Positions 1-9,311 of a stretch of 64,000 nucleotides of DNA are shown here, one piece after another. Position numbers and translations under genes: made by a program. Position 1 is the stretch's first letter; each line of letters begins with the position of its first letter. Under the pieces are notes generated by a model. The model made no database searches. It saw only the letters and a list, made by a program, of their open reading frames with translations, and was not told the origin of the DNA. Source of the DNA: Verrucomicrobiota bacterium (lineage in GTDB: Bacteria; Verrucomicrobiota; Verrucomicrobiia; Limisphaerales; UBA11320); contig JACQFQ010000061.1 of assembly GCA_016199985.1 (NCBI GenBank), positions 93,008 to 157,007 on the forward strand, given 5' to 3'.

Positions 1-318
1 GCGCCTCGCCGGCTTTGTGAAAGGGTTTTCTTCGCCTCTCTCGGGCCTCCTGAGGGCGTGTCGCGCCACCAGCGCGGCGGCGAGGCTGAGGAGGGCGAGC
101 CCCCCGATCCGAGGCCACCCGACGCGCGAGCTTTCGCTTCGCGAGGCTTGATAAGCGGATCCGGAGGCATCGTCGACATCGACGGCGAGTCCTGGGCTTG
201 CGGCCGCGAGCATCAGAAGGAGGATGAGAGCGGGGCCCAGGCAAGAGAACGCGCGCCGACGCGTGGGATGGACCACGGGACGGTGGAGAATCCTACTTTC
301 ACGCGGACTCCACTTCAT
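1..318 (-). CDS. partial secreted/membrane protein, N-terminal 106 codons, running off the left edge
   Basis: Manual reverse translation from ATG at 318: MKWSPRESRILHRPVVHPTRRRAFSCLGPALILLLMLAAASPGLAVDVDD...GGLALLSLAAALVARHALRRPERGEENPFTKPARR. Open to base 1, with a signal-peptide-like N-terminus and a second hydrophobic segment. Absent from the ORF track because it has no stop inside the window. Confidence 0.5.
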   Translation of the reverse strand, partial: MKWSPRESRILHRPVVHPTRRRAFSCLGPALILLLMLAAASPGLAVDVDDASGSAYQASRSESSRVGWPRIGGLALLSLAAALVARHALRRPERGEENPFTKPARR

Positions 319-487
319 GATGGGTTTTGAAGGCGGCTCTTGAACCATGCGTTCAGCGCCGTCTTCGATTAGATCGGAAGTCGAGCGGTTGGCTTGAGGG
401 GATTGTCGCCGTGGACGACAATCCCTGAGGGAGGCTTCCGTGGGACCTCGTCTTGAAGTATGAGGAATCCTCGGTAGGGTCTTGGCC

Positions 488-1309
488 ATGTCGGACACGC
501 AGGCGCCTTTGGGCATCATTGCTGGCAGCCGTTCCCTCCCTCTGGAACTGGCGCGACAGGCTCGCGCCCAGGGAGTGCGTCGTCTGGCGGCCGTGGCCTT
601 CGAGGGCGAAACCGATCCGCAGATCGCCGAGCTTGTCGACGAGGTCTGCTGGCTGAAGGTGGGCCAACTGGATCGCATGATCCGTTTCTTCGTCGATCGC
701 GATATCCGGCGCTGCGTGATGGCGGGGCAGATCGCGCCCAGGAATCTCTTCGATCTGCGTCCTGACTTTCGCGCCATGAAGCTTCTCTTTGGCCTGAAGG
801 AGAAGAACGCCCACTCGATTTTTGGCGGGATCGGCGAGGAGTTGGCCAAGGATGGCGTCCGGCTCGTCGAGGCGACTCCGTGGCTGCGACCTCTCATGCC
901 GGGGGTTGGCTTTTCGCTCGGTCGTCCTTTGCGATCCGAGGAGATTGCCGACGTTGCGTACGGCATGGGGATCGCGAAGGAGGTCTCGAGGCTGGACATC
1001 GGGCAGACCGTGGTCGTCAAAGGCGGGACGGTTCTCGCCGTGGAGGGATTTGAAGGGACGGACGCCTGTCTGGAGCGAGGCGGCAAGCTCGCCGGCAAGG
1101 ATGGCGGGGCCGTCGCGGTCAAGGTCGCCAAGCCGAGCCATGACATGCGCTTCGACATCCCTTGTCTGGGCGTCACCACCCTCGAATGCTGCGCGCGGTC
1201 CGGGATCGGCGTGCTGGCGTTCGAACCCGACAAGACCCTCCTTCTGGAACGTCCTCGAGTCGAAGCCTTCCTCAAGACCCGCCCCATGGCCCTGGTGACT
1301 CAGGCCTGA
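488..1309 (+). CDS. lpxI: UDP-2,3-diacylglucosamine pyrophosphatase LpxI (DUF1009)
   Basis: LGIIAGSRSLPLELARQA..., CVMAGQIAPRNLFDLRPD, full-length LpxI_N/LpxI_C-like sequence. Start could also be TTG at 482. Confidence 0.88.
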   Translation: MSDTQAPLGIIAGSRSLPLELARQARAQGVRRLAAVAFEGETDPQIAELVDEVCWLKVGQLDRMIRFFVDRDIRRCVMAGQIAPRNLFDLRPDFRAMKLLFGLKEKNAHSIFGGIGEELAKDGVRLVEATPWLRPLMPGVGFSLGRPLRSEEIADVAYGMGIAKEVSRLDIGQTVVVKGGTVLAVEGFEGTDACLERGGKLAGKDGGAVAVKVAKPSHDMRFDIPCLGVTTLECCARSGIGVLAFEPDKTLLLERPRVEAFLKTRPMALVTQA

Positions 1310-1494
1310 AGCCCGCCGTACGTCGCCCTGCCTGCTCTCGCGAGCGCGTCGTATCTTTCTTTGAACACCGCCGCGGGCCGCCGGTCCATATTGCCGGCGG
1401 AGTCCCATGGCTCACCGAGCCTGGCCTCCGCCGTGGTGGGTTCAGGCTGAGAGGTTGCTCAGCCGTGTTCCGTGTGTCGGACGGGTTGTTGTAT

Positions 1495-1548
1495 GGCTGC
1501 CGGCGATGCCGGTGATGCCGATGTGGTTGACATCGCATCCCGGCAGCC
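1495..1548. other. nested inverted repeat / candidate RNA hairpin in a noncoding gap
   Basis: GGCTGCCGGcGATG (1495-1508) pairs with CATCcCGGCAGCC (1536-1548). The inner hairpin is CGATGT-GGTTG-ACATCG (1519-1535). Confidence 0.45.
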
Positions 1549-1703
1549 CACCCGGTCCGGGAATTTCGAGAGAGGAGGAGGGTGAACAGATTCAGGTTTG
1601 CGACGTTGCTGGCCATGGCGCTGGCACAGCGTTGGGAGGGTCGGTTTCTTTCCCTGGACTCAATGCTGGACGCCTTTGCCTCGATTGGACTACTTTCCCG
1701 GCC

Positions 1704-1985
1704 GTGCCTGGCGCGGCTAAACCTACAGCTTCCCCCAAGTCGGATCTTGAGTCCGTTGCTTTTGAGGAAGCCTTGAAGCGGCTCGAATCCGTCGTGGAAG
1801 CGATGGAGACGGGGGAGCTGCCCTTGGAAAAGATGCTCTCCCACTACGAAGACGGGATGCGTCTGGCTCAGGCGTGCCAGGGCAAGCTGACAGAAGCAGA
1901 GCTCAAGATTGAACAATTGGAGAAAACCATCGCTGGGGATCTGGCTGTCAAGCCGGTGAAAACAGCGGATTCGGAAGATGAATAA
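1704..1985 (+). CDS. xseB: exodeoxyribonuclease VII small subunit
   Basis: VAFEEALKRLESVVEAMETGELPLEKMLSHYEDGMRLAQACQGKLTEAELKIEQL is typical XseB. The ORF extension to 1407 does not look like XseB; in-frame GTG at 1704 is a likely start. It overlaps the start of dxs. Confidence 0.85.
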   Translation: MPGAAKPTASPKSDLESVAFEEALKRLESVVEAMETGELPLEKMLSHYEDGMRLAQACQGKLTEAELKIEQLEKTIAGDLAVKPVKTADSEDE

Positions 1986-3987
1986 ACGTATGAGTCGTTA
2001 CTTGGACATGGTGGACCACCCTTCGCACGTCAAGAAGCTGACGCTCGACCAGTTGAGCGAACTGGCGGTCGAGGTGCGCCAGGAGTTGATCACCAAACTG
2101 GCCAAGAACGGTGGCCATCTGGGACCGAATCTGGGCGTTGTGGAGCTCAGCATCGCGCTCCATCACGTTTTCTCCACTCCGAAGGACAAGTTTGTCTGGG
2201 ATGTGAGCCATCAGTGCTACGTGCACAAGATCCTCACGGGGCGCAAGGACCGCTTCCATACCATCCGCACCACGGACGGCTTGAACGGATTCGCTTTGCG
2301 GACCGAGAGCGAGCACGACTGTTACGGCGCCGGGCATGCCGGAACCGCGCTCTCCGCGGCCCTGGGCATGGCGGCGGCGCGCGATCAACGCAAGGGCGAC
2401 GAGCATGTCGTCTGCATCTTCGGCGACGCGGCGCTGACCAATGGCATCTCCTTCGAGGCCCTCAACAATCTCCATCACACCACCAAGCGCTTCATCGGGA
2501 TTCTCAACGACAACGAATGGAGCATCGCCAAGAATGTCGGAGCGATCGCCACCTACCTGGGCAAGCTCACGACCAACCCGCGCTACAACAGGATAACCCG
2601 CGATTTTGCGACCTGGGTCAAACGTCTCCCCAAGGGCGAGCTCGCCCTCAAGCTGGGGCATAAGGCCGAGGAGTTTCTGAAGGGCGCCGCCACGGCGGTG
2701 TCGCTCGAGCACAGCCCCAGCCAGCTCGAGGCCGACGGACGCGGCGGCCATGGCAGCAGCGTGCTGTTCGAGGAGATGGGCGTTCGCTATCTGGGTCCGA
2801 TTGATGGACACGATTTGCCCTTGCTCATCAGCACGCTGGAGTACGCAAAGACCTTCGACCAACCCATCGTCATTCATATTCTCACCCAGAAGGGTCGGGG
2901 ATATCAGGCCGCGCTCAAGCACCCTGAGAAGTTCCACGGCCTGGGGCCCTACGATATCGAGACAGGGACGACTCCCCCACCCAAACCCGGGACGCCGCCG
3001 ACTTACCAGGACGTCTTCGGTCAAGCCATGGTCCGCCTGTGCCAGAAAGATTCCAGCCTTGTTGGGATCACCGCGGCCATGCCGAGCGGCACGGGCCTGA
3101 AGGCTCTCGAGAAGGCCATGCCGGAGCGCTATTACGACGTGGGGATCGCCGAGGAGCATGCCGTGTTGTTTGCCGCCGGCATGGCGACGATGGGCTTCCG
3201 CCCGGTCGTGGCCATTTACTCCACGTTCCTGCAACGGGCATACGACTGCATCGTCCATGACGTCGCCCTGCAGGAGCTTCCCGTTATTTTCTGCATGGAC
3301 CGCGCCGGTCTTTCCGCCAACGACGGGCCTACCCATCATGGGCTCTTCGACATCTCGTATTTGCGTTGCGTGCCGAACTTGATCTGCATGGCGCCCAAGG
3401 ACGAGGACGAGCTGGTGGACATGATGTACACGGCGTCGCACGCCAAGCATCCTTGCTTCATCCGGTATCCGCGCGGCAACGGCGAGGGCGTGCCCATCAA
3501 GGATCAGCCCAAGCTGCTCGAAGTCGGGCAGGCGGAGGTGGCGCGAAATTTTGCGAACAACAAGGGACCGCGGGTGGCGATCTTCGCGTTGGGCAACATG
3601 ATGAAGATCGGGCACAAGGTCGTCGAGCAACTGTCCGCCGAAGGCTTCGATGTGGCCTTGATCAATCCCCGGTTCACCAAGCCCATCGACGCTCCGTTGA
3701 CCGAGCACTATGGCAACATCTCCGATGTGGTCGTCACGTTGGAGGATCATGTGCTCGTGGGCGGCTATGGCAGCAGCGTCCTGGAGCTCTTCAGCGACAA
3801 GCGCATTCATACGCCCGTGGTGCGCATCGGCTGGCCTGACGCCTTCATCGAGCACGCCTCGACGGTGGATCACCTCCGGGAAAAATACGGCCTCACGGCT
3901 GAACGAACCATCGCCCTGGTCCGCGCCCAGTTCACGATCAAGGCGGAGTCCGCTCCCAAGGACGCGAATAGTCCGAAGGTGACCTGA
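1978..3987 (+). CDS. dxs: 1-deoxy-D-xylulose-5-phosphate synthase
   Basis: HKILTGRKDRFHTIR, GDAALTNGISFEALNN, DRAGLSANDGPTHHGLFDISYLRCVPN, EDHVLVGGYGSSVLEL: thiamine-dependent DXS signatures. Confidence 0.95.
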   Translation: MNKRMSRYLDMVDHPSHVKKLTLDQLSELAVEVRQELITKLAKNGGHLGPNLGVVELSIALHHVFSTPKDKFVWDVSHQCYVHKILTGRKDRFHTIRTTDGLNGFALRTESEHDCYGAGHAGTALSAALGMAAARDQRKGDEHVVCIFGDAALTNGISFEALNNLHHTTKRFIGILNDNEWSIAKNVGAIATYLGKLTTNPRYNRITRDFATWVKRLPKGELALKLGHKAEEFLKGAATAVSLEHSPSQLEADGRGGHGSSVLFEEMGVRYLGPIDGHDLPLLISTLEYAKTFDQPIVIHILTQKGRGYQAALKHPEKFHGLGPYDIETGTTPPPKPGTPPTYQDVFGQAMVRLCQKDSSLVGITAAMPSGTGLKALEKAMPERYYDVGIAEEHAVLFAAGMATMGFRPVVAIYSTFLQRAYDCIVHDVALQELPVIFCMDRAGLSANDGPTHHGLFDISYLRCVPNLICMAPKDEDELVDMMYTASHAKHPCFIRYPRGNGEGVPIKDQPKLLEVGQAEVARNFANNKGPRVAIFALGNMMKIGHKVVEQLSAEGFDVALINPRFTKPIDAPLTEHYGNISDVVVTLEDHVLVGGYGSSVLELFSDKRIHTPVVRIGWPDAFIEHASTVDHLREKYGLTAERTIALVRAQFTIKAESAPKDANSPKVT

Positions 3988-4088
3988 TCGTCCTTTGGTC
4001 TGCCGCCTGCCTGGATGGGTTGGTCGCGCGCCGCCGCCTGGGGCTAGGACGCCGGCGTGGCTTCGGGTCGGGCGGGTTTCTCCGACAC

Positions 4089-5144
4089 ATGCGTCTCCTA
4101 TTCATCAAGCTGAAGCATATCGGCGACGCGCTTCTGCTCACGCCAACGCTCAAGGCGATACGTGAGACCCATCCCCATGCGGTGATCTGGGTTGTCGTGC
4201 GACAGGGCGCCGAGGGCATTCTTGAGGGATGTCCGCACATCGATCGGCTCCTGACCGCTTCGGCGCCCGAGAAGGAGCGTCGCGGACTGGGCGATTCGTG
4301 GCGGCAGATCGAAATGGCGCGGAGGCTCAGGCAACAGCGATTCGACTTTGCTTTTGAGTTGAGCGACGGCGACCGCGGAAGATGGCTGGCCTGGCTGAGC
4401 GGCGCCGCGGAACGGGTCGCGACCCGGCATTATGTTCGGCTGAACTGGTCGGCCCGCCGCGCGATCACGCGCTTCTCCAGCGCTCCCTGGACTCAGGGCC
4501 ACCGCGTTGAAAAGGATTATCAACTGGTTCGCGAATGCCTCCCGCTTCCCGAGACACCCCCTGGGTTGGTGTTTGTGGAGGAGAGATCGCGGATTCCTCT
4601 CTGCTTTCCAGGCTGGAAGCGGTTTGCGGTGATGCATCCCGGCACGCGTTGGACCCGCAAACAATGGCCCGTTGCGCACTGGATTGAGGTGGGGCGATCT
4701 CTTCAAGGTCGAGGCCTTGGCGTCGTGGTGAGCGCGGGTCCCGACGCCGAGGAGCGCGTCCTGGCCACGACGATTTGCGAGGCTCTTGGCGGGGACGCCA
4801 TAAGCACCGACGGCCAGGCGTCGTGGGCCGAACTGGCGGGGTTGTTGCGCAAGGCCGCTCTCTTCATCGGGGTGGACACGGCGGCGATGCACCTGGCCGC
4901 GGCATGCCAGTGCCCAACGGTCGCGATTTTCGGTCCATCCATCCCGGGTATGTGGCGTCCTTGGAAAACCCCTCATCGATTGGTCACCGCGCCCGAGTCC
5001 CTCGCCGCGCTCCAGCGCCCCGACTTCCTGGAGGCGGTGAGCGCGACTTCCGCCGCCACCGCCCCCTTGTCGGAGGCGATCGAAGCGTGCGAGGAGATGC
5101 TGTCGGCGCATCCACATCCGCATCCGCATCCGGCTATCGCATGA
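4089..5144 (+). CDS. glycosyltransferase family 9 (ADP-heptose:LPS heptosyltransferase-like)
   Basis: MRLLFIKLKHIGDALLLTPTLKAIRETHP; HPGTRWTRKQWP; FIGVDTAAMHLAAACQCPTVAIFGPS. Confidence 0.88.
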   Translation: MRLLFIKLKHIGDALLLTPTLKAIRETHPHAVIWVVVRQGAEGILEGCPHIDRLLTASAPEKERRGLGDSWRQIEMARRLRQQRFDFAFELSDGDRGRWLAWLSGAAERVATRHYVRLNWSARRAITRFSSAPWTQGHRVEKDYQLVRECLPLPETPPGLVFVEERSRIPLCFPGWKRFAVMHPGTRWTRKQWPVAHWIEVGRSLQGRGLGVVVSAGPDAEERVLATTICEALGGDAISTDGQASWAELAGLLRKAALFIGVDTAAMHLAAACQCPTVAIFGPSIPGMWRPWKTPHRLVTAPESLAALQRPDFLEAVSATSAATAPLSEAIEACEEMLSAHPHPHPHPAIA

Positions 5145-6124
5145 ATGTCCGTCGCTATCGCAGCCTGAATTTCGGCGACGACAACTGCGCGAGCTCTCGC
5201 TATCGGATCCTCGCGTACGTGGACGGCCTGAGAGCGCGAGGGGTCGACATCCTGGCCGGACCGGCAGACGACTTTTCCGCATGGGATGATCTGGCTCGAC
5301 TGGACGGGGTGATCGTCCAGAAGAAGCTTTTTTCGGTCGGACGCTCGCGCTGGATTCGTCGGGCCGCGCGTCGCCTGATCTACGATATTGACGACGCGAT
5401 CTGGCTGCCGCAGGGCCGGCGACATCATTGGTGGACGCGGTTGCGCACCGTCTGGCGTCTGCGAACGGCGGCGGCCGGCGCCGATGTGTGCGTGGCGGCT
5501 AATCGAGTCATCGCCGCGCGCCTGGAGCAGTGGGCTCGTCGCGTCGAAGTGATGCCCATGGCTTTGGATGAAGCGACCTGGACTCCGGCGCTTCGCCCGG
5601 CCGGCTCGCGAGATGTCGTTCTGGGTTGGTCGGGCGCCCCCGGGAACCTGCGTTATCTGGAGCCGCTCGAGCCGGCCTTGGTTTCGCTTCAGCAGCGACA
5701 CCCGACCCTGACGGTGCGCGTGGTCTGCGGCGAAAGGCCCCGTTGGACCCGCGCGCGCTTCCAGCACATTCCTTGGCGGCCCGGCGTCGAAGCGGAGGAG
5801 GTGAACCGGTTCGACATCGGCCTGCTGCCTTTGGAGACCAGCGCGTTCGCCGCCGCGAAGTCCCCGATCAAGGCGCTTCAATACATGGCCTCGGGCATTC
5901 CCACTGTGGCCACGCCCCTGGCCGCGACGCGGGAGTTGTTCGGCGATTCGGAAGCCGCCTTGTTCGCGGAAGACTTGCCCCGCTGGGAATCGGCGATCAG
6001 CGAGCTGATCGAACGGCCTGAGGAGCGAGAGCGCCGCGGCGCGTCGGCGCGTCGGTTTTTCCTCTCGCAACACACCCTCTCCCGGGGCATTGAGTTTTGG
6101 GCGCGTCTGCTGACGACATCATGA
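5141..6124 (+). CDS. glycosyltransferase (group 1 / GT-B like)
   Basis: MNVRRYRSLNFGDDNCASSRYRILAYVDGLRARG; YDIDDAIW; FDIGLLPLETSAFAAAKSPIKALQYMASGIPTVATPLAATRELF. ATGA overlap with the previous gene. Confidence 0.82.
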   Translation: MNVRRYRSLNFGDDNCASSRYRILAYVDGLRARGVDILAGPADDFSAWDDLARLDGVIVQKKLFSVGRSRWIRRAARRLIYDIDDAIWLPQGRRHHWWTRLRTVWRLRTAAAGADVCVAANRVIAARLEQWARRVEVMPMALDEATWTPALRPAGSRDVVLGWSGAPGNLRYLEPLEPALVSLQQRHPTLTVRVVCGERPRWTRARFQHIPWRPGVEAEEVNRFDIGLLPLETSAFAAAKSPIKALQYMASGIPTVATPLAATRELFGDSEAALFAEDLPRWESAISELIERPEERERRGASARRFFLSQHTLSRGIEFWARLLTTS

Positions 6125-7041
6125 TCACTCGCGAGCGATGCCCGATTTGCGGCTCCGGGGCTTCCGACCCGGCGCTCAGCCTGCCCTTTGACGACGCGGA
6201 CCTTCAGCGCTATCTGAGCCACATCGGTTTTGGTCTGCCGCAGGATTGGTTTCGAGACATCCCGTTCGCGCTCCACGAATGCCGACCCTGCGGTCTGCTT
6301 TATCAACGGCATGCCCTGGACCCGGATCAGAGCGCAGTGCTCTATGGCGCGAACAAATCCGGTCGCCGGCTGGCCGCCGACCACGCGCCGCTCGCCTTGG
6401 CCCACCTGGCGCAGGACGCGCTTCTGGCCCGACAGCTTCTTGCGATGGACTCGCCGCGGGTTCTCGACTTCGGAATGGGCTGGGGCCGTTTCGCGCTGCT
6501 CGCTCAGGGGTTTGGCTTCGAGGTTCACGGCGTGGAGATGTCCGAGTCGGCGCGCGAGCACGCGGCCCGTCACGGGATCTGTCTCCGTGAGTTGGAGGAT
6601 CTTCGGCCGGCGGAGTTTGATTTCATCCTGATCGACCAGGTATTGGAGCATCTCGTCGCTCCGTTGCCGCTCTTCCAGCGCCTCGCGGAGTCCGTCAAGC
6701 CGGGCGGCCTTGTTCTCGTGGGCGTGCCTGGACGTCCCGGGCTGCTGAAGAAGATTCGCAGCGGGGCGGGGCGCCCATCGCCCGCGTCGAAGCTTTCTAT
6801 CCAGGACATCGACGCTGTCGCGCCAATGATTCATCTCAACCTGTTCTCCAACCAAAGTCTTCGCGCTCTGGCCTCCCGCGCCGGACTGGAGCCCTACGCG
6901 GCCCCTCTGTTGAAAACATTGGGCTCGGGCATGCTTTGGAACAGCGCGCGGCAGTGGAATCGAACGCCGTTGCTCGCGATGAAATATCGGTGGGGGATGG
7001 GCACGCGTCTCTGGCTGCGCAAACCAGCGGGGCGCCCATGA
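6121..7041 (+). CDS. class I SAM-dependent methyltransferase with N-terminal zinc-ribbon
   Basis: ERCPICGSG...CRPCGLLY zinc-ribbon pattern, then VLDFGMGWGRFALLAQGFGFEVHGVEMS and FDFILIDQVLEHLVAPLPLFQRLAESVKPGGLVLVGVP. ATGA overlap with the upstream gene. Confidence 0.85.
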   Translation: MITRERCPICGSGASDPALSLPFDDADLQRYLSHIGFGLPQDWFRDIPFALHECRPCGLLYQRHALDPDQSAVLYGANKSGRRLAADHAPLALAHLAQDALLARQLLAMDSPRVLDFGMGWGRFALLAQGFGFEVHGVEMSESAREHAARHGICLRELEDLRPAEFDFILIDQVLEHLVAPLPLFQRLAESVKPGGLVLVGVPGRPGLLKKIRSGAGRPSPASKLSIQDIDAVAPMIHLNLFSNQSLRALASRAGLEPYAAPLLKTLGSGMLWNSARQWNRTPLLAMKYRWGMGTRLWLRKPAGRP

Positions 7042-7087
7042 AGCCTTGCTTGAACCCTCTCCGGGGATTCTGAATACTCCGCGGGTC

Positions 7088-7828
7088 ATGGCTCTTCCCA
7101 TGCTGAAAGCGCTTAAAGAAATGTTTTACGGATGGCGTCAACAGCGCCATCTCGAGATGTCTGTGGGGCGTCTGCGTGAGTTGGAGTCCTCGGTGCAGGA
7201 TCCGCGGGATCGATGGAATGTTCCTTTCCGATATCGCGGATGCGGCTTCTTCAAGCGCATTCGTCCGATGCAGTCCGAACGCGAGATCCACGGATTGTTC
7301 GAAGCGGTGAGCGCGCAAAAACCTCGGGCCGTGATGGAGATCGGGACTTGTCATGGGGGCACACTCTACATGTGGTGCCAGGCCGCGCATCCCAACGCGC
7401 TCCTCATCAGTCTGGATCTTCCCTCCGGTGAATTCGGGGGAGGGTACCGGGATTGTCGGGCGCCCCTCTACAACGCTTTCAAGCGTCCGTCACAACACCT
7501 CCATCTCGTGCGCGCCGATTCCCATGATCCCTCGAATGTGTCGAGGATTCGTGAGCTGCTGGGCGGAGTCTCGCTCGATTTTCTCTTCATCGATGGGGAT
7601 CACACCTACGAGGGCGTGAAGACCGACTTCGAACTGTACTCCCCGCTGGTTGCGCCTGGCGGACTGGTCGCGCTGCACGATATTGTCAAACGCAGTGACC
7701 AACCCCGCATAGAAGTGTGGCGCTTCTGGGATGAGTTGAAGCAGTCGGCCCGTGTGGCCGGGGAATGGATCGAGTCGGATCCCAACCGCCGTTCCATCGG
7801 CATCGGGGCCATCGAGATTCCTTCATGA
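7088..7828 (+). CDS. CmcI-like / cephalosporin hydroxylase-family methyltransferase
   Basis: AVMEIGTCHGGTLYMWCQAAHPNALLISLDLPSGEFGGG...DFLFIDGDHTYEGVKTDFELYSPLVAPGGLVALHDI. Confidence 0.75.
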   Translation: MALPMLKALKEMFYGWRQQRHLEMSVGRLRELESSVQDPRDRWNVPFRYRGCGFFKRIRPMQSEREIHGLFEAVSAQKPRAVMEIGTCHGGTLYMWCQAAHPNALLISLDLPSGEFGGGYRDCRAPLYNAFKRPSQHLHLVRADSHDPSNVSRIRELLGGVSLDFLFIDGDHTYEGVKTDFELYSPLVAPGGLVALHDIVKRSDQPRIEVWRFWDELKQSARVAGEWIESDPNRRSIGIGAIEIPS

Positions 7829-8544
7829 GCGATTTGGGCGGATTTCGAGGCTGGCCGCTGTGGCGTCAGGGGATTGCCCTGATCCGCCGACCCTACCGCA
7901 GGGCGCATCGGCAATTCCGCGGCCTCCCTCCCAAGCCGATCCGCACCGTCATGGATATCGGGGCCCACAAGGGCGAGTTCACCGATCTCGCTCTCGACTA
8001 TTTTCAACCCGCGAAAGTGTGGATGGTGGAGGCGATTCCAGATCTTGCGGCGAATCTTTCCAGCCGGTACTCGAATCGGCCCCAGTGCGCCGTCATTCAT
8101 GCCGCCATCACGGCGCAAAGCGGCGACGTGACCTTCCGCGTGAACTCGCACCTGGCCTCAAGCTCCCTGCTTCCGGTGGCGCCCGCGGCCGCGGAATGTG
8201 TTGGGAAAAAGTTTGAAGAGGAGAGAAGAATCACTGTGCCTGGCCTGAGTCTGGACGACCTTTTCACTGAGCGGCGGATCGACTCGATGGATCTGATGAA
8301 GGTGGATATCCAGGGCGCCGAGAGGTTCTTGATTCAGGGCGGACAGCAGGCGCTGCGTCGCGTCTCGATCCTCTCCATGGAGGTGCTTTTTGAGCGGCTC
8401 TACGAAGGCTGTGCTTTGTTCGGCGAGTTGCACGCCGCGCTGATTCCCCTGGGATTCCACCTCTTTGGATTCCACGGATGGCGACGCGGTCCCGGAGGCT
8501 TTCTTCTCTACGCCGACGCGATCTTCACGCGTCGGTCTCCGTAA
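7825..8544 (+). CDS. FkbM family methyltransferase
   Basis: IRTVMDIGAHKGEFTDLALDYF...VWMVEAIPDLAANL...VPGLSLDDLFTERRIDSMDLMKVDIQGAERFLIQGG. ATGA overlap with the upstream gene. Confidence 0.85.
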   Translation: MSDLGGFRGWPLWRQGIALIRRPYRRAHRQFRGLPPKPIRTVMDIGAHKGEFTDLALDYFQPAKVWMVEAIPDLAANLSSRYSNRPQCAVIHAAITAQSGDVTFRVNSHLASSSLLPVAPAAAECVGKKFEEERRITVPGLSLDDLFTERRIDSMDLMKVDIQGAERFLIQGGQQALRRVSILSMEVLFERLYEGCALFGELHAALIPLGFHLFGFHGWRRGPGGFLLYADAIFTRRSP

Positions 8545-8575
8545 TCGTAATCGGAGCAAGGCGCACGATTCGTCT

Positions 8576-9298
8576 TCATTTTCCTGAAAGCCCTTCTTTT
8601 TTCATGTCGACGGCCTTTTGCACCTGCGTTTGAAGAACCGCCGCGACGGCCGCAACGACGCTTGAAGCAAGCGTGCCTATCAATCCCAGCATCTTGGGAC
8701 CCGCCGCGTCCTCTCCTGTTCCAGCGGAGAGAAACATGACCCACAAGATTCCTGCCACCATCAGGAAACCGATGGCGAGGGCAGAGTGCTTAATATATCG
8801 CAAAGCCCTGACCGATAAATCCGAGAAAGCCTTGTTCCCGTCGATGTGGCTGAGCAATCGGAACGCCTGATACAGCGCGAAAACGAATAGAGCGGCCTGG
8901 ATGTACGCGCCGACCAAGAAGAGATAGATCTGCCAGGCGGTGTCGGGTGTCTTGGCTGCTTCCTGAGCGATCATTCGCGGCAGCGGAAAAGCGCACACCG
9001 CCAGCGCGGCGATGACGATCAGAGAAATGACCAGCCTTAAGAACAATGTTGAGATTCGATTCATAATGCGTCTCATCGCGACGGTTGCGTTCTCCCGGAT
9101 AATGGCCGCCGACGTTTCGACGAACACCCAGAGAGCCAAACTGAACAGTCCTCTTCCCGCCTTGACGCGCTCGCGGCACAGGTCGTTGAAGGTTTGATCC
9201 ATTCCTTCGCCAAAACGCTCGCGGTAAGCCTTCGGGTACAGACGGAGCAGTTTTGAGTACCAGTTCCGATACAGCCGTGTGCGAGGTTCAGTGGCCAT
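8576..9298 (-). CDS. multi-pass membrane protein (DUF2975-like C-terminus) paired with PadR
   Basis: N-terminal LRLYPKAYRERFGEGMDQTFNDL motif followed by four predicted hydrophobic segments. Start ATG at 9298, directly downstream of the padR stop. Confidence 0.65.
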   Translation of the reverse strand: MATEPRTRLYRNWYSKLLRLYPKAYRERFGEGMDQTFNDLCRERVKAGRGLFSLALWVFVETSAAIIRENATVAMRRIMNRISTLFLRLVISLIVIAALAVCAFPLPRMIAQEAAKTPDTAWQIYLFLVGAYIQAALFVFALYQAFRLLSHIDGNKAFSDLSVRALRYIKHSALAIGFLMVAGILWVMFLSAGTGEDAAGPKMLGLIGTLASSVVAAVAAVLQTQVQKAVDMKKEGLSGK

Positions 9299-9311
9299 AG
9301 GCGAAGGAGTT

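Noticed and set aside
1948-3873. 641-aa minus-strand ORF antisense to dxs
   Set aside because: Its composition reads as an antisense artefact of a high-GC gene (His/Arg/Asp/Val rich), with no recognisable motif, while dxs on + is unambiguous.
4775-5140. N-terminal 122-codon extension of the second glycosyltransferase ORF
   Set aside because: It overlaps the well-supported GT9 gene; the ATG at 5141 with ATGA coupling is the natural start.
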